From: Methylococcaceae bacterium
Lineage (GTDB): Bacteria; Pseudomonadota; Gammaproteobacteria; Methylococcales; Methylomonadaceae
Length of the DNA stretch: 64,000 nucleotides
Direction of reading: 5' to 3'
NCBI GenBank assembly: GCA_021647585.1
Contig: JAKIUK010000010.1
Span: 1-64,000 of the forward strand
The notes below the pieces were generated by a model. That model ran no database searches. It worked only from the letters and a program-made list of their open reading frames with translations, and had not been told where the DNA came from. This document shows positions 18,013 to 27,972 of this stretch, piece by piece. Position 1 is the first letter of the stretch. Each line of letters opens with the position of its first letter. A program made the position numbers and the translations under genes.

Positions 18013-19417
18013 TCCTGATTTAGTCTGGGTAGTTGATGATGACAAATCCATCCGCTGGGTGCTTGAAAAAGCTTTACAGAAAGCATCAATTAAGACTAGT
18101 AGCTTTTCAAGCGCAGTTAATTTATTAGACGCGTTAAATCATGAAATACCTGATGCACTCATTACCGATATTAGAATGCCAGGTATGGATGGACTTGAAT
18201 TATTAAAAAAAGTACAACACCAGCATCCTGACCTACCCGTTATAGTGATGACGGCTCATTCCGATTTGGATAGCGCTGTTTCAGCTTTTCATGGGGGTGC
18301 TTTTGAATATTTACCCAAGCCTTTCGATATTAATGAAGTGGTTGAGGTTGTACAAAGAGCCTGCCTGCAAAGCAAGCAACAAGATACTCTTGAGACCAGC
18401 GAACCTGAATCCACCGAAGAAGCACCTGAAATAATTGGTGAAGCGCCTGCTATGCAGGAAGTATTTCGTGCAATTGGTCGTTTAGCTCGTTCTCATATTA
18501 CTGTTTTAATTAATGGCGCATCTGGCACAGGAAAAGAACTGGTAGCCAAAGCTTTACACCGACACAGTCCAAGAAGCAAAAAGCCATTTATTGCCCTGAA
18601 CATGGCTGCAATTCCAAAAGACCTTATGGAATCTGAACTTTTTGGTCATGAAAAAGGATCTTTCACGGGCGCGCACGCACGAAGATCTGGACGCTTTGAA
18701 CAGGCCAACGGGGGTACTTTGTTTTTAGATGAAATTGGTGATATGCCAGCTGAACTACAAACAAGATTGTTACGCGTGCTATCTGACAATGAGTTTTACC
18801 CCATTGGCGCTCACACTTCTGTTAAAGTTGATGTACGTATAATTGCTGCAACTCATCAGAACCTGGAATCTTTAGTCGAAAAAGGCCTGTTTAGAGAAGA
18901 TTTATTTCACCGCTTAAATGTCATTCGCATTCATATTCCTCCGCTACGAGATCGAAAACAGGACATCCCGCTGTTAATGCGACATTTCCTCAATCTTGCC
19001 GCTATAGAACTTAATAGTGAAATAAAAATACTAAAACCTGAAACAGAATCCTATTTGAGGGATCTGCCCTGGCCAGGTAACGTCAGACAGCTGGAAAACA
19101 TTTGTCGCTGGTTAACTGTCATGGCATCTGGAAGAGAAATTCATCTGGAAGACCTCCCGCCTGAACTAGGTAAAGTAGATAAAGAAAGTTCAGCCGAAAT
19201 CAATGACAAATGGGAAACTTTACTGGAAAAGGCAATAAAAAATAAATTGTTAATAGGTCAGACAGATGTGGCTAAAAGCATAATTCCCGAGGTTGAAAAC
19301 ATCCTTATTAAATCTGCGTTACAACATACCTCTGGCAGAAGAAATGAGGCCGCTTTATTACTGGGATACGGAAGAAATACTCTAACCAGAAAGATTAAAG
19401 AGTTAAATATTGAGTAA
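18005..19417 (+). CDS. ntrC: Nitrogen regulation response regulator NtrC (GlnG)
   Basis: A 470-residue sigma-54 activator. A receiver domain carries phospho-acceptor D55 (DIRMPG). The AAA+ domain has Walker A GASGTGKE, the sigma-54-contacting loop GSFTGA (Ser for the usual Ala) and Walker B FLDEIGD. The C-terminal Fis-type helix-turn-helix reads NEAALLLGYGRNTLTRKIK. The start at 18005 was chosen because it matches the family start and has GGAG upstream; a longer frame runs back into ntrB. It is the likely activator of the three sigma-54 promoters in this window. Confidence 0.96.
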   Translation: MNNPDLVWVVDDDKSIRWVLEKALQKASIKTSSFSSAVNLLDALNHEIPDALITDIRMPGMDGLELLKKVQHQHPDLPVIVMTAHSDLDSAVSAFHGGAFEYLPKPFDINEVVEVVQRACLQSKQQDTLETSEPESTEEAPEIIGEAPAMQEVFRAIGRLARSHITVLINGASGTGKELVAKALHRHSPRSKKPFIALNMAAIPKDLMESELFGHEKGSFTGAHARRSGRFEQANGGTLFLDEIGDMPAELQTRLLRVLSDNEFYPIGAHTSVKVDVRIIAATHQNLESLVEKGLFREDLFHRLNVIRIHIPPLRDRKQDIPLLMRHFLNLAAIELNSEIKILKPETESYLRDLPWPGNVRQLENICRWLTVMASGREIHLEDLPPELGKVDKESSAEINDKWETLLEKAIKNKLLIGQTDVAKSIIPEVENILIKSALQHTSGRRNEAALLLGYGRNTLTRKIKELNIE

Positions 19418-19455
19418 CATGGCTATTAACTAAGCACAGGTCAAACTTTAAATCG

Positions 19456-19704
19456 TTGTCATTCCGACTAGAGGGACGACTGCAGGGATGCAGAAGGTAG
19501 GGTAATGCATAGTGCCATGGACGGCATGTAGTAGGGTAACGCAGGAGCAGTTACCGAGGAGCAATTACCGAGAAATCTTGTTGCTCAAGTTGTGCTTAGA
19601 GTCAAGATTCCTCACGCTGGTCAGTATGACACCGTTTGTGCAGTTAACCTAATGAAACGTCAAAATCGAGAATAACCTCTGCGCGATAGGTTAATAATCA
19701 TTTT
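19456..19704. repeat. Dispersed imperfect-palindrome repeat (family F), copy 2
   Basis: This region matches 277-475 over most of its length: the same TTGTCATTCCGACTAG start, the GAGAAATCTTGTTGCTCAAGTTGTGCTTAGA core in shorter matching blocks, and the GATAGGTTAATAATCAT end. It holds an extra duplicated internal piece (GAGCAGTTACCGAG / GAGCAATTACCGAG). It lies immediately after ntrC. Confidence 0.75.
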
Positions 19705-19817
19705 GAGTAATATTAAAATTCTTGCATTGTTTCCCCCAATCAGCGTTCTTCCTTGGAGAAGGACATTATATGCAACAACCTTTAGGACGGTTTATACAGA
19801 CTGGAAACTGCTCTGCC

Positions 19818-20210
19818 TTATTTATCACAAATATGGCCTGTTGAACTGTCTTGCTCATTAGTCGGCTCAACCGATGATAAATCAGGCATGAATCCTTCCA
19901 TTATTTTTCCACATTTTTTTACATCGCTCATAGTAGAATCGGATGCTAGCTCTTTACTATATGACAACGCCTCAGTCACTGCCTCTTCACGCTTCCCAGC
20001 CGCACACAAGGCTTTAATTTTTGCAGACATTTGTTTTCCACGCTGCTTAAAAGCTTGTATCTTGACTTGATCCACCTTTCCCATACATTGCTGCATTTCT
20101 TTCGCCTTTTCCATCATCGCTTGCATTTTCTGAGGGTCAACGCCAGAAAAACCTTGCGCCAAGACCATTGCTGGCATTAACAGAATTATAAAACGAATTA
20201 AATTTCTCAT
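19818..20210 (-). CDS. Small exported Met/Cys-containing protein, function unknown
   Basis: A 130-residue protein with a signal peptide ending VLAQG. The mature part is mostly helical and rich in Met, Lys and Gln (PQKMQAMMEKAKEMQQCM). Four cysteines remain in the mature part (in QQCMG, KALCAAGKREEA, KKCGK and the terminal HICDK), suggesting disulfides or metal binding. I know of similar unnamed proteins in gammaproteobacteria but no function. The ribosome site AGGATG lies just before the ATG. It lies downstream of the RND permease gene on the same strand, but with about 120 bases between. Confidence 0.6.
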   Translation of the reverse strand: MRNLIRFIILLMPAMVLAQGFSGVDPQKMQAMMEKAKEMQQCMGKVDQVKIQAFKQRGKQMSAKIKALCAAGKREEAVTEALSYSKELASDSTMSDVKKCGKIMEGFMPDLSSVEPTNEQDSSTGHICDK

Positions 20211-20331
20211 ATCACATCCTCTACCTAATTATAGTATTAATATTTTCTTATATTAATCATAAAAGTGCAACTTTTACTAAACGGGATCAATCAATATAGA
20301 AAACCCAACTCAACCCAACAAAAATACGCTC

Positions 20332-22620
20332 TCACTTTTTATCCATATACATTAGTAAAGGAGGTAAAAATAACAAATCCAGAACTAGAGCAACTGCTAT
20401 GGTTATCGCCGTCATTAAGCCCATTTGGGAATTCAATAAAAAATGGGATAGACTCAGTATCATAAACCCCCCTACCAATACAGCCGATGTTATCCATAAA
20501 GCCACTCCCACTGTTGCAAAAGCATAACGCACCGCATCCTGACTACTCATTGCCTTTTCAATCCGAGCGTGCCTGTATTTACTAATAAAATGCACTGTAT
20601 CATCAACAACTATACCTAAAGTCATACCTGTCACTACTGACAATCCCAGCCCTATTTGTCCGTCAATCAAGCCCCAGATACCAAAAGCTATACCAGCAGG
20701 TACCAGGTTAGGAATCAGGCTAATCAGGCCCAGTTTAATAGATTTAAAAGCAATCATAAGTAGAAAAGAAATTAAAATTAAGGCTAAACCAGAACCCATA
20801 ACCATACGAATAATATTTCGACTACCTATATGCGAAAACATCAGTATAGGACTCGCCAACTCGACTTCATACTCACTCATATTCAGAGCCAGCCACTGCT
20901 TAATACGATCTTCAACAGCTAACATACTGTTTGAGCTCATACTCTCTAAGGTTGCAATAACGCGAATACCCGATTTATCAATATTAATCTGGTCATTCAA
21001 ATCCAATCCATAGGGTAATGACATTTCGTACATCAACAAATACTGTGCAGCCAATTCACGTTCTGCAGGCAACCGATACCATTCATCATCATCTCCATGC
21101 ATATTTTTATTCAATCGTTTGAATATATCTGTCAGCGTATTAGTATGGATAGTTTCAGGTTGAATCAACAACCAATCAATCAATCCTTGTACATCCTGTA
21201 AAAACTTTGGTTCATTAACCCCACCCTTTTCTAAGGCATGAATTGAAAACTCAATGGTATACATACCACCCATATTGTTATTCAGGAAATCGGTCGCTTG
21301 CCTAAATTCAGTAGTTTGATCAAAATACTTTACAAATTCATCATTTAACTGATTTTTTGGTACAAATGACATCATTACTAAAGCAATAATTCCATTGACT
21401 ATTAATAAAGGTTTACGATACCGAATCACCCACTCAGCGATATGCTTCATCCCAGAATTATCCAGGTCATCTTTTAATTTAACTTTCGCCGGTAAAATTG
21501 TCATCATCGCTGGCAAAAAAGTTATTGACAACAACCAGGCCAACATCACCCCCATGGCCACGATATTCCCCAGATCTCTAAAAGGGGGGGCATCACTAAA
21601 ATTCATACTTAAAAAACCGATCGCAGTGGTCAGACTGGTTAAAAAAATCGGTTGGAAGTTAATTCTTAAACTTTCCTGTATGGCCTGTTTTTTTTCATGT
21701 CCAATACGCATATTATGCAGCTGTGTAACAAGAAGATGCACACAGTCAGCCACTGCCATCGTCAAAATTATGGTAGGTGCTATTGCTGATGTCGGCGTTA
21801 AAGACAAATCTAGCCAACCGGCAATTCCTAGTGCAGAAATAACAGAAAATACAATTAAAACAACAACTGCAATTGTTGCTGTGAATGATCGCAAACATAG
21901 CAACAAAGTCAAAGTAACAATCATATACATAATAGGAACCAGCAATTTATTGTCATTCATGGCTGATTCATTAAAGGCGTTACTCATCATGGCCATACCC
22001 GTCAAATGGACTTTCATACCTGGAAACTGTGCTTCAATTTCAGCAGACAATTCTCTAGCACTCATGGCCACTTCCATGACTTCATTCGGACTTTCTCCAG
22101 GTAATTGTATAATGACATTGACACCCGCAACATGTCCTTGCTTAGCCACTAACCGATTAACCAGATAGGGTTCATGTAATGCTACTTGCTTGATTTTCTC
22201 TATTTCCGCAGCAGAAACAAAAGGATCAACAACTAAATCAGCAACCAGCAAATCATCTCCATTAGCTTGTGTATGCTGAAAATTAGTGACAGAATCGACT
22301 CGACTTGAATAGGGTAACTGCCAAGATTTTTCTGTTAAAGTTTGAATCGCCTGCAATGTTTTCGAGGTAAAAATATTACCATCTTCAGGTTGCAACACGA
22401 ACAGAACTGAGTCTGATTTGTTATATGTATTCTGAATCGCATTAAATGCCTGTAATTGTGGGTTTTCTTTACTAAAATATACCCGATAATCATTATCAAA
22501 TTCCAATTTAACTACTCCGGCCCCCATACTTAAGACAGCAATAATGACTAATAGCAAAATCCACCAGGGGTGGGCGGTAACAAATTTGGAAAAATTTAAA
22601 ATTAGATGGCCTTTCTTCAT
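20332..22620 (-). CDS. RND-superfamily (MMPL/SSD-type) permease
   Basis: A 762-residue inner-membrane transporter with the duplicated RND plan: one N-terminal helix, a periplasmic loop, five helices (about 215-360), then a repeat of the same layout. The transmembrane Asp motif AVADCVHLL in helix 4 and its counterpart VVDDTVHFISKY in the second half supply the proton-relay acids. This size class exports lipids or hydrophobic compounds rather than acting with a TolC partner; HpnN is a related example. No partner lipoprotein or hopanoid gene is beside it, so the cargo is unknown. GAGGAT precedes the ATG. Confidence 0.85.
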   Translation of the reverse strand: MKKGHLILNFSKFVTAHPWWILLLVIIAVLSMGAGVVKLEFDNDYRVYFSKENPQLQAFNAIQNTYNKSDSVLFVLQPEDGNIFTSKTLQAIQTLTEKSWQLPYSSRVDSVTNFQHTQANGDDLLVADLVVDPFVSAAEIEKIKQVALHEPYLVNRLVAKQGHVAGVNVIIQLPGESPNEVMEVAMSARELSAEIEAQFPGMKVHLTGMAMMSNAFNESAMNDNKLLVPIMYMIVTLTLLLCLRSFTATIAVVVLIVFSVISALGIAGWLDLSLTPTSAIAPTIILTMAVADCVHLLVTQLHNMRIGHEKKQAIQESLRINFQPIFLTSLTTAIGFLSMNFSDAPPFRDLGNIVAMGVMLAWLLSITFLPAMMTILPAKVKLKDDLDNSGMKHIAEWVIRYRKPLLIVNGIIALVMMSFVPKNQLNDEFVKYFDQTTEFRQATDFLNNNMGGMYTIEFSIHALEKGGVNEPKFLQDVQGLIDWLLIQPETIHTNTLTDIFKRLNKNMHGDDDEWYRLPAERELAAQYLLMYEMSLPYGLDLNDQINIDKSGIRVIATLESMSSNSMLAVEDRIKQWLALNMSEYEVELASPILMFSHIGSRNIIRMVMGSGLALILISFLLMIAFKSIKLGLISLIPNLVPAGIAFGIWGLIDGQIGLGLSVVTGMTLGIVVDDTVHFISKYRHARIEKAMSSQDAVRYAFATVGVALWITSAVLVGGFMILSLSHFLLNSQMGLMTAITIAVALVLDLLFLPPLLMYMDKK

Positions 22621-22708
22621 ATATCCTCATCAATTAATAAAAACTCAATGCAACGCTTGTTAGCGATAAAATAGCGAGTTTCATTAAAACCATTTATAGC
22701 CTACTCTC

Positions 22709-23713
22709 ATGAAAATTGCGCCTACAGTCCAACGCATAGCCTTAACTCCAGGTGAACCAGCAGGAATTGGTCCAGACTTATGCATTCAACTTTCGCAACA
22801 AAAACAGTTATGCGAAATTGTAATGATAGCAGACCCTGAGTTAATAATTCAGCGTGCAGCACAACTTAAACTGATCATATCGATTAATTTATTCGATGCT
22901 TTAAAAAAACCTCAAGCAAGTACTCCCGGTTCAATCACTGTTTTACCTGTTTCACTCAAACACAATGCTATTTGCGCTCAATTAAACCCAGGCAACAGCA
23001 GCTATGTCATTGAAACCATTAAACTAGCTACTCAGGGATGCATGGATAATTTATTTGACGCCATGGTTACTGCCCCCGTTCACAAGGCTATTATTAATGA
23101 TGCGAACATTCCATTCAGTGGTCACACAGAATTTATAGCCGATATTACTGGCGGCCATCCTGTTATGATGTTGGCAACGCCAGGGCTACGAGTAGCACTG
23201 ACTACAACCCATTTACCACTTTCTGAAGTTAGCAATGCAATTACTGTTGACCGGTTAACTCGCGTTATCACTATCTTGAATAATGACTTACAGCATCGCT
23301 TTGGCTTACCTGAGCCAAAGATTTTAGTTTGCGGACTCAATCCTCACGCAGGTGAAAACGGACACTTAGGACATGAAGAATTGGAAATTATTGCACCTAC
23401 ATTACAGACTTTAAAGAAACAAGGTATCAATATACAGGGTCCATTACCTGCTGACACCCTCTTTACGCCCAAATATTTAGAGTCAGCAGATGCCGTTCTT
23501 GCCATGTATCATGATCAGGGACTGCCCGTGCTTAAGCACATGGGTTTTGGACAAGCTGTTAATATTACATTAGGCTTACCTATTATTAGAACATCTGTTG
23601 ATCATGGTACTGCACTTGATTTAGCAGGAACAGGTAAAGCTAATATAAGCAGCTTAAAACTTGCAGTACAAACAGCTCTAAAAATGGCTGAATCAAATAC
23701 CATCATTGAGTAA
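22709..23713 (+). CDS. pdxA: 4-hydroxythreonine-4-phosphate dehydrogenase
   Basis: A 334-residue PdxA. It oxidises 4-phosphohydroxy-L-threonine with NAD on the deoxyxylulose-5-phosphate-dependent route to pyridoxal phosphate. Conserved metal and substrate segments are visible: TPGEPAGIGPDL, GHTEFIAD, CGLNPHAGENGHLG and YHDQGLPVLK. Full length. It is 6 bases from rsmA, the classic pdxA-rsmA arrangement of gammaproteobacteria. Confidence 0.96.
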   Translation: MKIAPTVQRIALTPGEPAGIGPDLCIQLSQQKQLCEIVMIADPELIIQRAAQLKLIISINLFDALKKPQASTPGSITVLPVSLKHNAICAQLNPGNSSYVIETIKLATQGCMDNLFDAMVTAPVHKAIINDANIPFSGHTEFIADITGGHPVMMLATPGLRVALTTTHLPLSEVSNAITVDRLTRVITILNNDLQHRFGLPEPKILVCGLNPHAGENGHLGHEELEIIAPTLQTLKKQGINIQGPLPADTLFTPKYLESADAVLAMYHDQGLPVLKHMGFGQAVNITLGLPIIRTSVDHGTALDLAGTGKANISSLKLAVQTALKMAESNTIIE

Positions 23714-23719
23714 TAACAA

Positions 23720-24499
23720 ATGAAACATAAAGCACGTAAACGCTTCGGCCAAAACTTCCTGCATGATCACAATATTATCTATAACATCTTGTCGAACATT
23801 CATGCCCAAAAAGGCGAACATTGGGTAGAAATAGGCCCTGGACTTGGTGCGATAACTGAACCTTTATTACAACAAAATATAACTTTAGATGTTGTTGAGC
23901 TGGATAGAGATCTGGTGAAATTTCTGCAAAATAAATTCATCCATAAGAAAAACATTACCATACATAGTGCAGATGCTCTTAACTTTGATTTTTCTGCACT
24001 TGCAAAAACCGGTGAAAAACTTCGTATTATTGGCAACCTGCCTTATAATATTTCCACTCCCTTATTATTTCATTTACTGGATAGTACCTATTGCATAGAA
24101 GACATGCATTTTATGCTACAAAAAGAAGTGGTAGATCGGATTTGCGCAGAACCTGGCAGTAAAAAATATGGCCGCCTAAGCGTGATGATTCAATATTACT
24201 GTGAAACTGAATGTGTAATTGATGTGCCCCCAGAGAGTTTTAATCCTATACCTAAAGTAATGTCTTCCATAGTAAAACTAATTCCTCATAATATACCTCC
24301 AGTTGAAATACAGACTATTGAAAAACTAAATAAAGTTGTAACTTCGGCTTTTTCGCAACGTAGAAAAACTATTAGAAACTCTCTTATAAAACTATTTACT
24401 GAAGAGCAAATAGTCGCTTTAAAAATAGACCCAACTCTCAGAGCAGAATCCATTTCACTTTCTGAGTATGCAAAATTAAGTTTTCTAATACCGGATTAG
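23720..24499 (+). CDS. rsmA: 16S rRNA dimethyladenosine transferase RsmA (KsgA)
   Basis: A 259-residue methyltransferase that dimethylates A1518 and A1519 of 16S rRNA during ribosome maturation. The opening KRFGQNFLHD, the SAM-binding EIGPGLGAIT and the catalytic NLPYNIS motif are all intact. It is the second gene of a two-gene operon with pdxA. No apaG/apaH follows, unlike the enteric order; instead a 660-base gap with a terminator follows. Confidence 0.97.
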   Translation: MKHKARKRFGQNFLHDHNIIYNILSNIHAQKGEHWVEIGPGLGAITEPLLQQNITLDVVELDRDLVKFLQNKFIHKKNITIHSADALNFDFSALAKTGEKLRIIGNLPYNISTPLLFHLLDSTYCIEDMHFMLQKEVVDRICAEPGSKKYGRLSVMIQYYCETECVIDVPPESFNPIPKVMSSIVKLIPHNIPPVEIQTIEKLNKVVTSAFSQRRKTIRNSLIKLFTEEQIVALKIDPTLRAESISLSEYAKLSFLIPD

Positions 24500-24559
24500 G
24501 CGCGACAAAATGTCACGCGTCAATTTGCCACATTTTCAAATACCCTGCTTGACGATAAA

Positions 24560-24657
24560 ATATATACAACTTGAATGCTTTCCCTCCTGAGTGAGGATAC
24601 TCATTTGGTTAACCCTAAAAATTACTCTTAATGCGGCCTAACAGCCGCATTTTTTTT
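24560..24657 (+). ncRNA. Possible small RNA with a terminator
   Basis: The segment after rsmA has the short stem GAGT-GAGGATA-CTC, with a GGA in its loop, and ends in a strong terminator. It could be a free small RNA or just the 3' untranslated end of the rsmA transcript. I see no convincing promoter. Confidence 0.25.
24631..24657 (+). terminator. Rho-independent terminator downstream of rsmA
   Basis: ATGCGGC and GCCGCAT form the stem around a six-base loop, followed by at least seven T residues. The rest of the gap, to about 25066, shows no gene or clear signal. Confidence 0.85.
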
Positions 24658-25066
24658 GCCCGTCATTCTAAAAAATTAAGGACTATAAACAAATAACAAA
24701 TACGTAGGCTGATCCGTAGAGTCGCAAGATTAATAACAACTAAACAGATAAATGCTCCTTGAATTTCCGCCATCTTTGGCAATTTGATGCTGCATACAAG
24801 GCTAGATTGATACAACTAGCAACATGCTAAAATTACTGTATAACTACAACCTGATAATCAAAACTGGCAGTTACTAAAGCACAAAATTCATCCTGAATAA
24901 ATCAGCTTTCCACTCATTTTTCTACTTATATAAATAGTTGTATGACATTCTTAGCTACTATTTGTCCCTCTAATTTTCTTCAATGCATAACAACTTCCGT
25001 TTTTTTAATTTTTTCTCATCTTTGCTCACACAATTGGGCTAAATTTAGCTATGATGAAGATATTAT

Positions 25067-25137
25067 CCTTGAAAAATAAGTTCGCTCACAGTTTATAGCA
25101 TATGCTCTTGATTCCGTGCCTAACTGATCTTTCCAGG
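25067..25137. mobile_element. Short family A element in the leader of the DUF6763 gene
   Basis: The left end CCTTGAAAAATAAGTT and the right end AACTGATCTTTCCAGG are degraded forms of the family A termini. The right part (ATTCCGTGCC) also matches the 62-bp copy at 9147-9208. ATTAT precedes and ATTAA follows, a near-perfect 5-bp duplication. It ends 23 bases before the ATG. Confidence 0.6.
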
Positions 25138-25160
25138 ATTAACTTGATGATAAGGATAAA

Positions 25161-25469
25161 ATGATGACTACTATTACTGACCCTGTCATTGGCAGCTGGT
25201 ATAAAGACGTTGAAAATGACCTAACCTTTAAGGTTGTTGCTATTGATGAAAGCAATGACGACATTGAAGTACAATATATGGATGGTGACATTGGCGAATA
25301 CGACAAAGACACCTGGTATAGCTCTACATTCGATTTTGTTGAAGCCCCAGAAGACTGGAGTGCGCCTTTTGGTGAAATAGAATCTGATGACCTAGGATAC
25401 TCTGACCCGGATACCCATACAAAACCTGGGCAGGAAGATATGGACATTTCTGATATGCTGGATAAATAG
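25161..25469 (+). CDS. DUF6763-type small acidic protein
   Basis: A 102-residue, strongly acidic protein that matches the DUF6763 pattern: DPVIGSWYKD, then VQYMDGDIGEYDKDTWY and a GYSDPD segment. The beta-rich first half looks like a small barrel and the tail is disordered and acidic. No function is established. It is followed after 10 bases by the P-loop ATPase gene. AAGGAT precedes the ATG; a second ATG one codon later is equally possible. Confidence 0.7.
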   Translation: MMTTITDPVIGSWYKDVENDLTFKVVAIDESNDDIEVQYMDGDIGEYDKDTWYSSTFDFVEAPEDWSAPFGEIESDDLGYSDPDTHTKPGQEDMDISDMLDK

Positions 25470-25479
25470 GACACAATTA

Positions 25480-26343
25480 ATGAAAATGAGCCCTCAGCAA
25501 TTTCTGGATTGGGAATCAAAAAGCATTACTTTGCTTGCAATGTCCGGAGCCGGTAAAACGACTCTGGCAAATAAACTCCCTAAAGATAAATGGTTTCATT
25601 ACTCGGCCGATTACCGCATTGGTACTAAATATTTAGGTGAGCCCATTTTGGATAATATTAAACGGCAGGCTATGGACGTGCCGTTTTTAAAGAAACTGTT
25701 GTTATCCGACTCGATATACATACACAACAACATCACCGTGGATAATTTAGCACCTGTTTCCAGTTTTCTTGGGAAACTGGGTAACCCGGAGCAAGGCGGT
25801 TTAACCTTAAAAGAATTCAAGCGCAGACAAGCTTTACACTATCAAGCTGAAGTTGCAGCTTTAAATGACGTACCAGAATTTATTCATAAAGCTGAAGATA
25901 TCTACGGTTATAAACATTTTCTAAATGATGCCGGCGGCAGTGTCTGCGAGTTAAATAGACCGGATGTATTGGAGACACTGTCAAAACACACGCTTATGAT
26001 ATATATAAAAATCCCTCCATCATTAGAACAGAGCATCATTACACGGGCAAAAACAGATCCCAAACCTTTATATTACCAAGAAACTTTTTTTGACCCCAAA
26101 TTAGCCGAATTTTTAGAAATCAATGGCTACAACGACCCTGACCTAATACCCCCCGATGACTTTGTTAGCTGGATCTTCCCTGAGTTATACAAATCCCGCT
26201 TGCCCCGGTACCAAGCAATTGCAGATCAATATGGATACACACTGGATGCCAATGATGTTGCCAATGTAACAGATGAAAATGATTTTATTCAGCTTATTGC
26301 TGATGCCATTGCTACACAGAGGGAAACACTAGCATGCCTTTAG
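25480..26343 (+). CDS. P-loop ATPase linked to metA
   Basis: A 287-residue soluble P-loop NTPase. The Walker A motif is MSGAGKTTLANKL (about residues 20-32), in a protein otherwise without recognised domains. Related ATPases are commonly encoded right before metA in proteobacteria, and here the two genes overlap by 10 bases. That suggests a role tied to methionine synthesis or its control, but no activity is known to me. The fold looks like a kinase-type P-loop protein. Confidence 0.7.
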   Translation: MKMSPQQFLDWESKSITLLAMSGAGKTTLANKLPKDKWFHYSADYRIGTKYLGEPILDNIKRQAMDVPFLKKLLLSDSIYIHNNITVDNLAPVSSFLGKLGNPEQGGLTLKEFKRRQALHYQAEVAALNDVPEFIHKAEDIYGYKHFLNDAGGSVCELNRPDVLETLSKHTLMIYIKIPPSLEQSIITRAKTDPKPLYYQETFFDPKLAEFLEINGYNDPDLIPPDDFVSWIFPELYKSRLPRYQAIADQYGYTLDANDVANVTDENDFIQLIADAIATQRETLACL

Positions 26344-27407
26344 TTGCTCACACCAATTTACCCACTTTTCAACGCCTTCTAGAAGAAGGCGAGGATATAC
26401 TTAATCCAGACCGTGCCTGTCACCAGCATATTCGTGAATTACACATAGGCTTACTCAATATAATGCCTGATGCGGCACTTGAAGCAACAGAAAGACAATT
26501 TTTCCGTCTTGTAGGTGCATGTAATCAAATTGCTCAGTTTCATGTACATCCTTTTACCATTGATGGACTGGAAAGGGGGCGCGAAGCAAAAAACCATATA
26601 GCTCAGCATTATGAATCCTTTGATAAAATAAAACAGGATGGGCTTGATGCATTAATCATCAGTGGAGCCAACGTCACTCACGACCATTTATCCGAAGAAG
26701 ATTTCTGGCAACCATTAACTGAAGTTTTTGATTGGGCCAAACAAAATGTCACTTCAATATTATGTTCATGCCTGGCTACTCATGCATTAATTGAGTACTG
26801 CTATGGTATTGAACGTACTCCGCAACCCCAAAAAAAATGGGGTGTGTTTTCACACAAAGTTCTCGAACGCACCCATCCTTTAGTTGCCGAAATCAATACC
26901 CGTTTTGATGTACCTCATTCCCGGTTTAATGAAATTTACCAGCATGACATGGAACAAAAAGGACTTATAGTCCTGGCTGCCAGTCAACAGGCTGGCGTTC
27001 ATCTTGCTGCCAGTTCTGATGGCATTCGTGTAGTTTTTTTCCAAGGTCACCCAGAATATGATGACCTCAGTTTATTGAAAGAATATAAAAGAGAAATTTT
27101 ACGTTTCTATAATGGCGATAAAAGCAACTATCCCCCTTATCCCGAACATTATTTCAATGATCAAGTACAACATATTTTGACGGCTTATGAACAACATGTA
27201 AAAGAGGCCAAACAAAACAAGCTTCCAGTCAATGACTTTCCTGAACAGTCCATTCTAATTCATCTGGATAATACCTGGAGAGATACAGCTAAAGCTGTTT
27301 TTAACAATTGGTTAGGTAAAGTCTACCAAATCACAAACCAGGATAGACGTTTGCCTTTTATGGACGGCATAGATCCTACAGATCCATTGGGATTAAACAA
27401 ATTATAA
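26334..27407 (+). CDS. metA: Homoserine O-succinyltransferase (MetA family)
   Basis: A 357-residue MetA. It activates homoserine with an acyl group from acyl-CoA, the first step committed to methionine. Cys146 in CSCLATHA is the expected nucleophile, His in GHPEYD completes the catalytic pair, and HIGLLNIMPD is the family start. Whether it uses succinyl- or acetyl-CoA cannot be decided by eye. The gene overlaps the P-loop ATPase gene and is followed by guanine deaminase 51 bases later. Confidence 0.93.
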   Translation: MPLVAHTNLPTFQRLLEEGEDILNPDRACHQHIRELHIGLLNIMPDAALEATERQFFRLVGACNQIAQFHVHPFTIDGLERGREAKNHIAQHYESFDKIKQDGLDALIISGANVTHDHLSEEDFWQPLTEVFDWAKQNVTSILCSCLATHALIEYCYGIERTPQPQKKWGVFSHKVLERTHPLVAEINTRFDVPHSRFNEIYQHDMEQKGLIVLAASQQAGVHLAASSDGIRVVFFQGHPEYDDLSLLKEYKREILRFYNGDKSNYPPYPEHYFNDQVQHILTAYEQHVKEAKQNKLPVNDFPEQSILIHLDNTWRDTAKAVFNNWLGKVYQITNQDRRLPFMDGIDPTDPLGLNKL

Positions 27408-27458
27408 CTCAGTGCGGATATTGAAAGAGATACCCATCCATTTTCTCAGGAAAATCCA

Positions 27459-27926
27459 ATGCATAAAGAATTTCTGCAACAAGCAATAGAACTAGCCTGT
27501 AGTAATGTAACCAATAATAATGGTGGCCCCTATGGTGCCATTATAGTAAAAAATGGGGAAATTATTGCGGCCAGTGGAAATTGCGTAACAGCTAACATTG
27601 ATCCTACAGCACATGCTGAAGTTATGGCTATTCGTAACGCCTGCCAGGCATTAAAAAATTTTAAACTTAGTAACTGTATTCTCTATACCAGCTGTGAACC
27701 TTGCCCCATGTGTCTGGGAGCTATTTATTGGGCCAGGCTTAAAAAAGTTTATTTTGCATGTAATCGCAAAGATGCAGCTAACGCAGGGTTTGATGATAGT
27801 TTTATCTACGATGAAATTCCTTTGCCACCAGAAAAACGTCATATTGCAATGTTGCATTTAGTAGTGCCTGATGCGGAAAAGCCTTTCACCGCATGGAACA
27901 CGCAAGAAGGTATTACACTCTATTGA
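27459..27926 (+). CDS. guaD: Guanine deaminase (CDA-fold)
   Basis: A 155-residue zinc deaminase of the cytidine-deaminase fold. The zinc and proton-shuttle residues are H52 and E54 (HAEVMAI), C82 and C85 (PCPMC). The C-terminal half with NRKDAANAGFDD and YDEI matches guanine deaminases rather than tRNA adenosine deaminase. It converts guanine to xanthine in purine salvage. It could belong to the metA transcript. Confidence 0.88.
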   Translation: MHKEFLQQAIELACSNVTNNNGGPYGAIIVKNGEIIAASGNCVTANIDPTAHAEVMAIRNACQALKNFKLSNCILYTSCEPCPMCLGAIYWARLKKVYFACNRKDAANAGFDDSFIYDEIPLPPEKRHIAMLHLVVPDAEKPFTAWNTQEGITLY

Positions 27927-27972
27927 TATTATCCTGAGTAGTGGGAAAGTAGCCCACTACTCAGATAAACTC

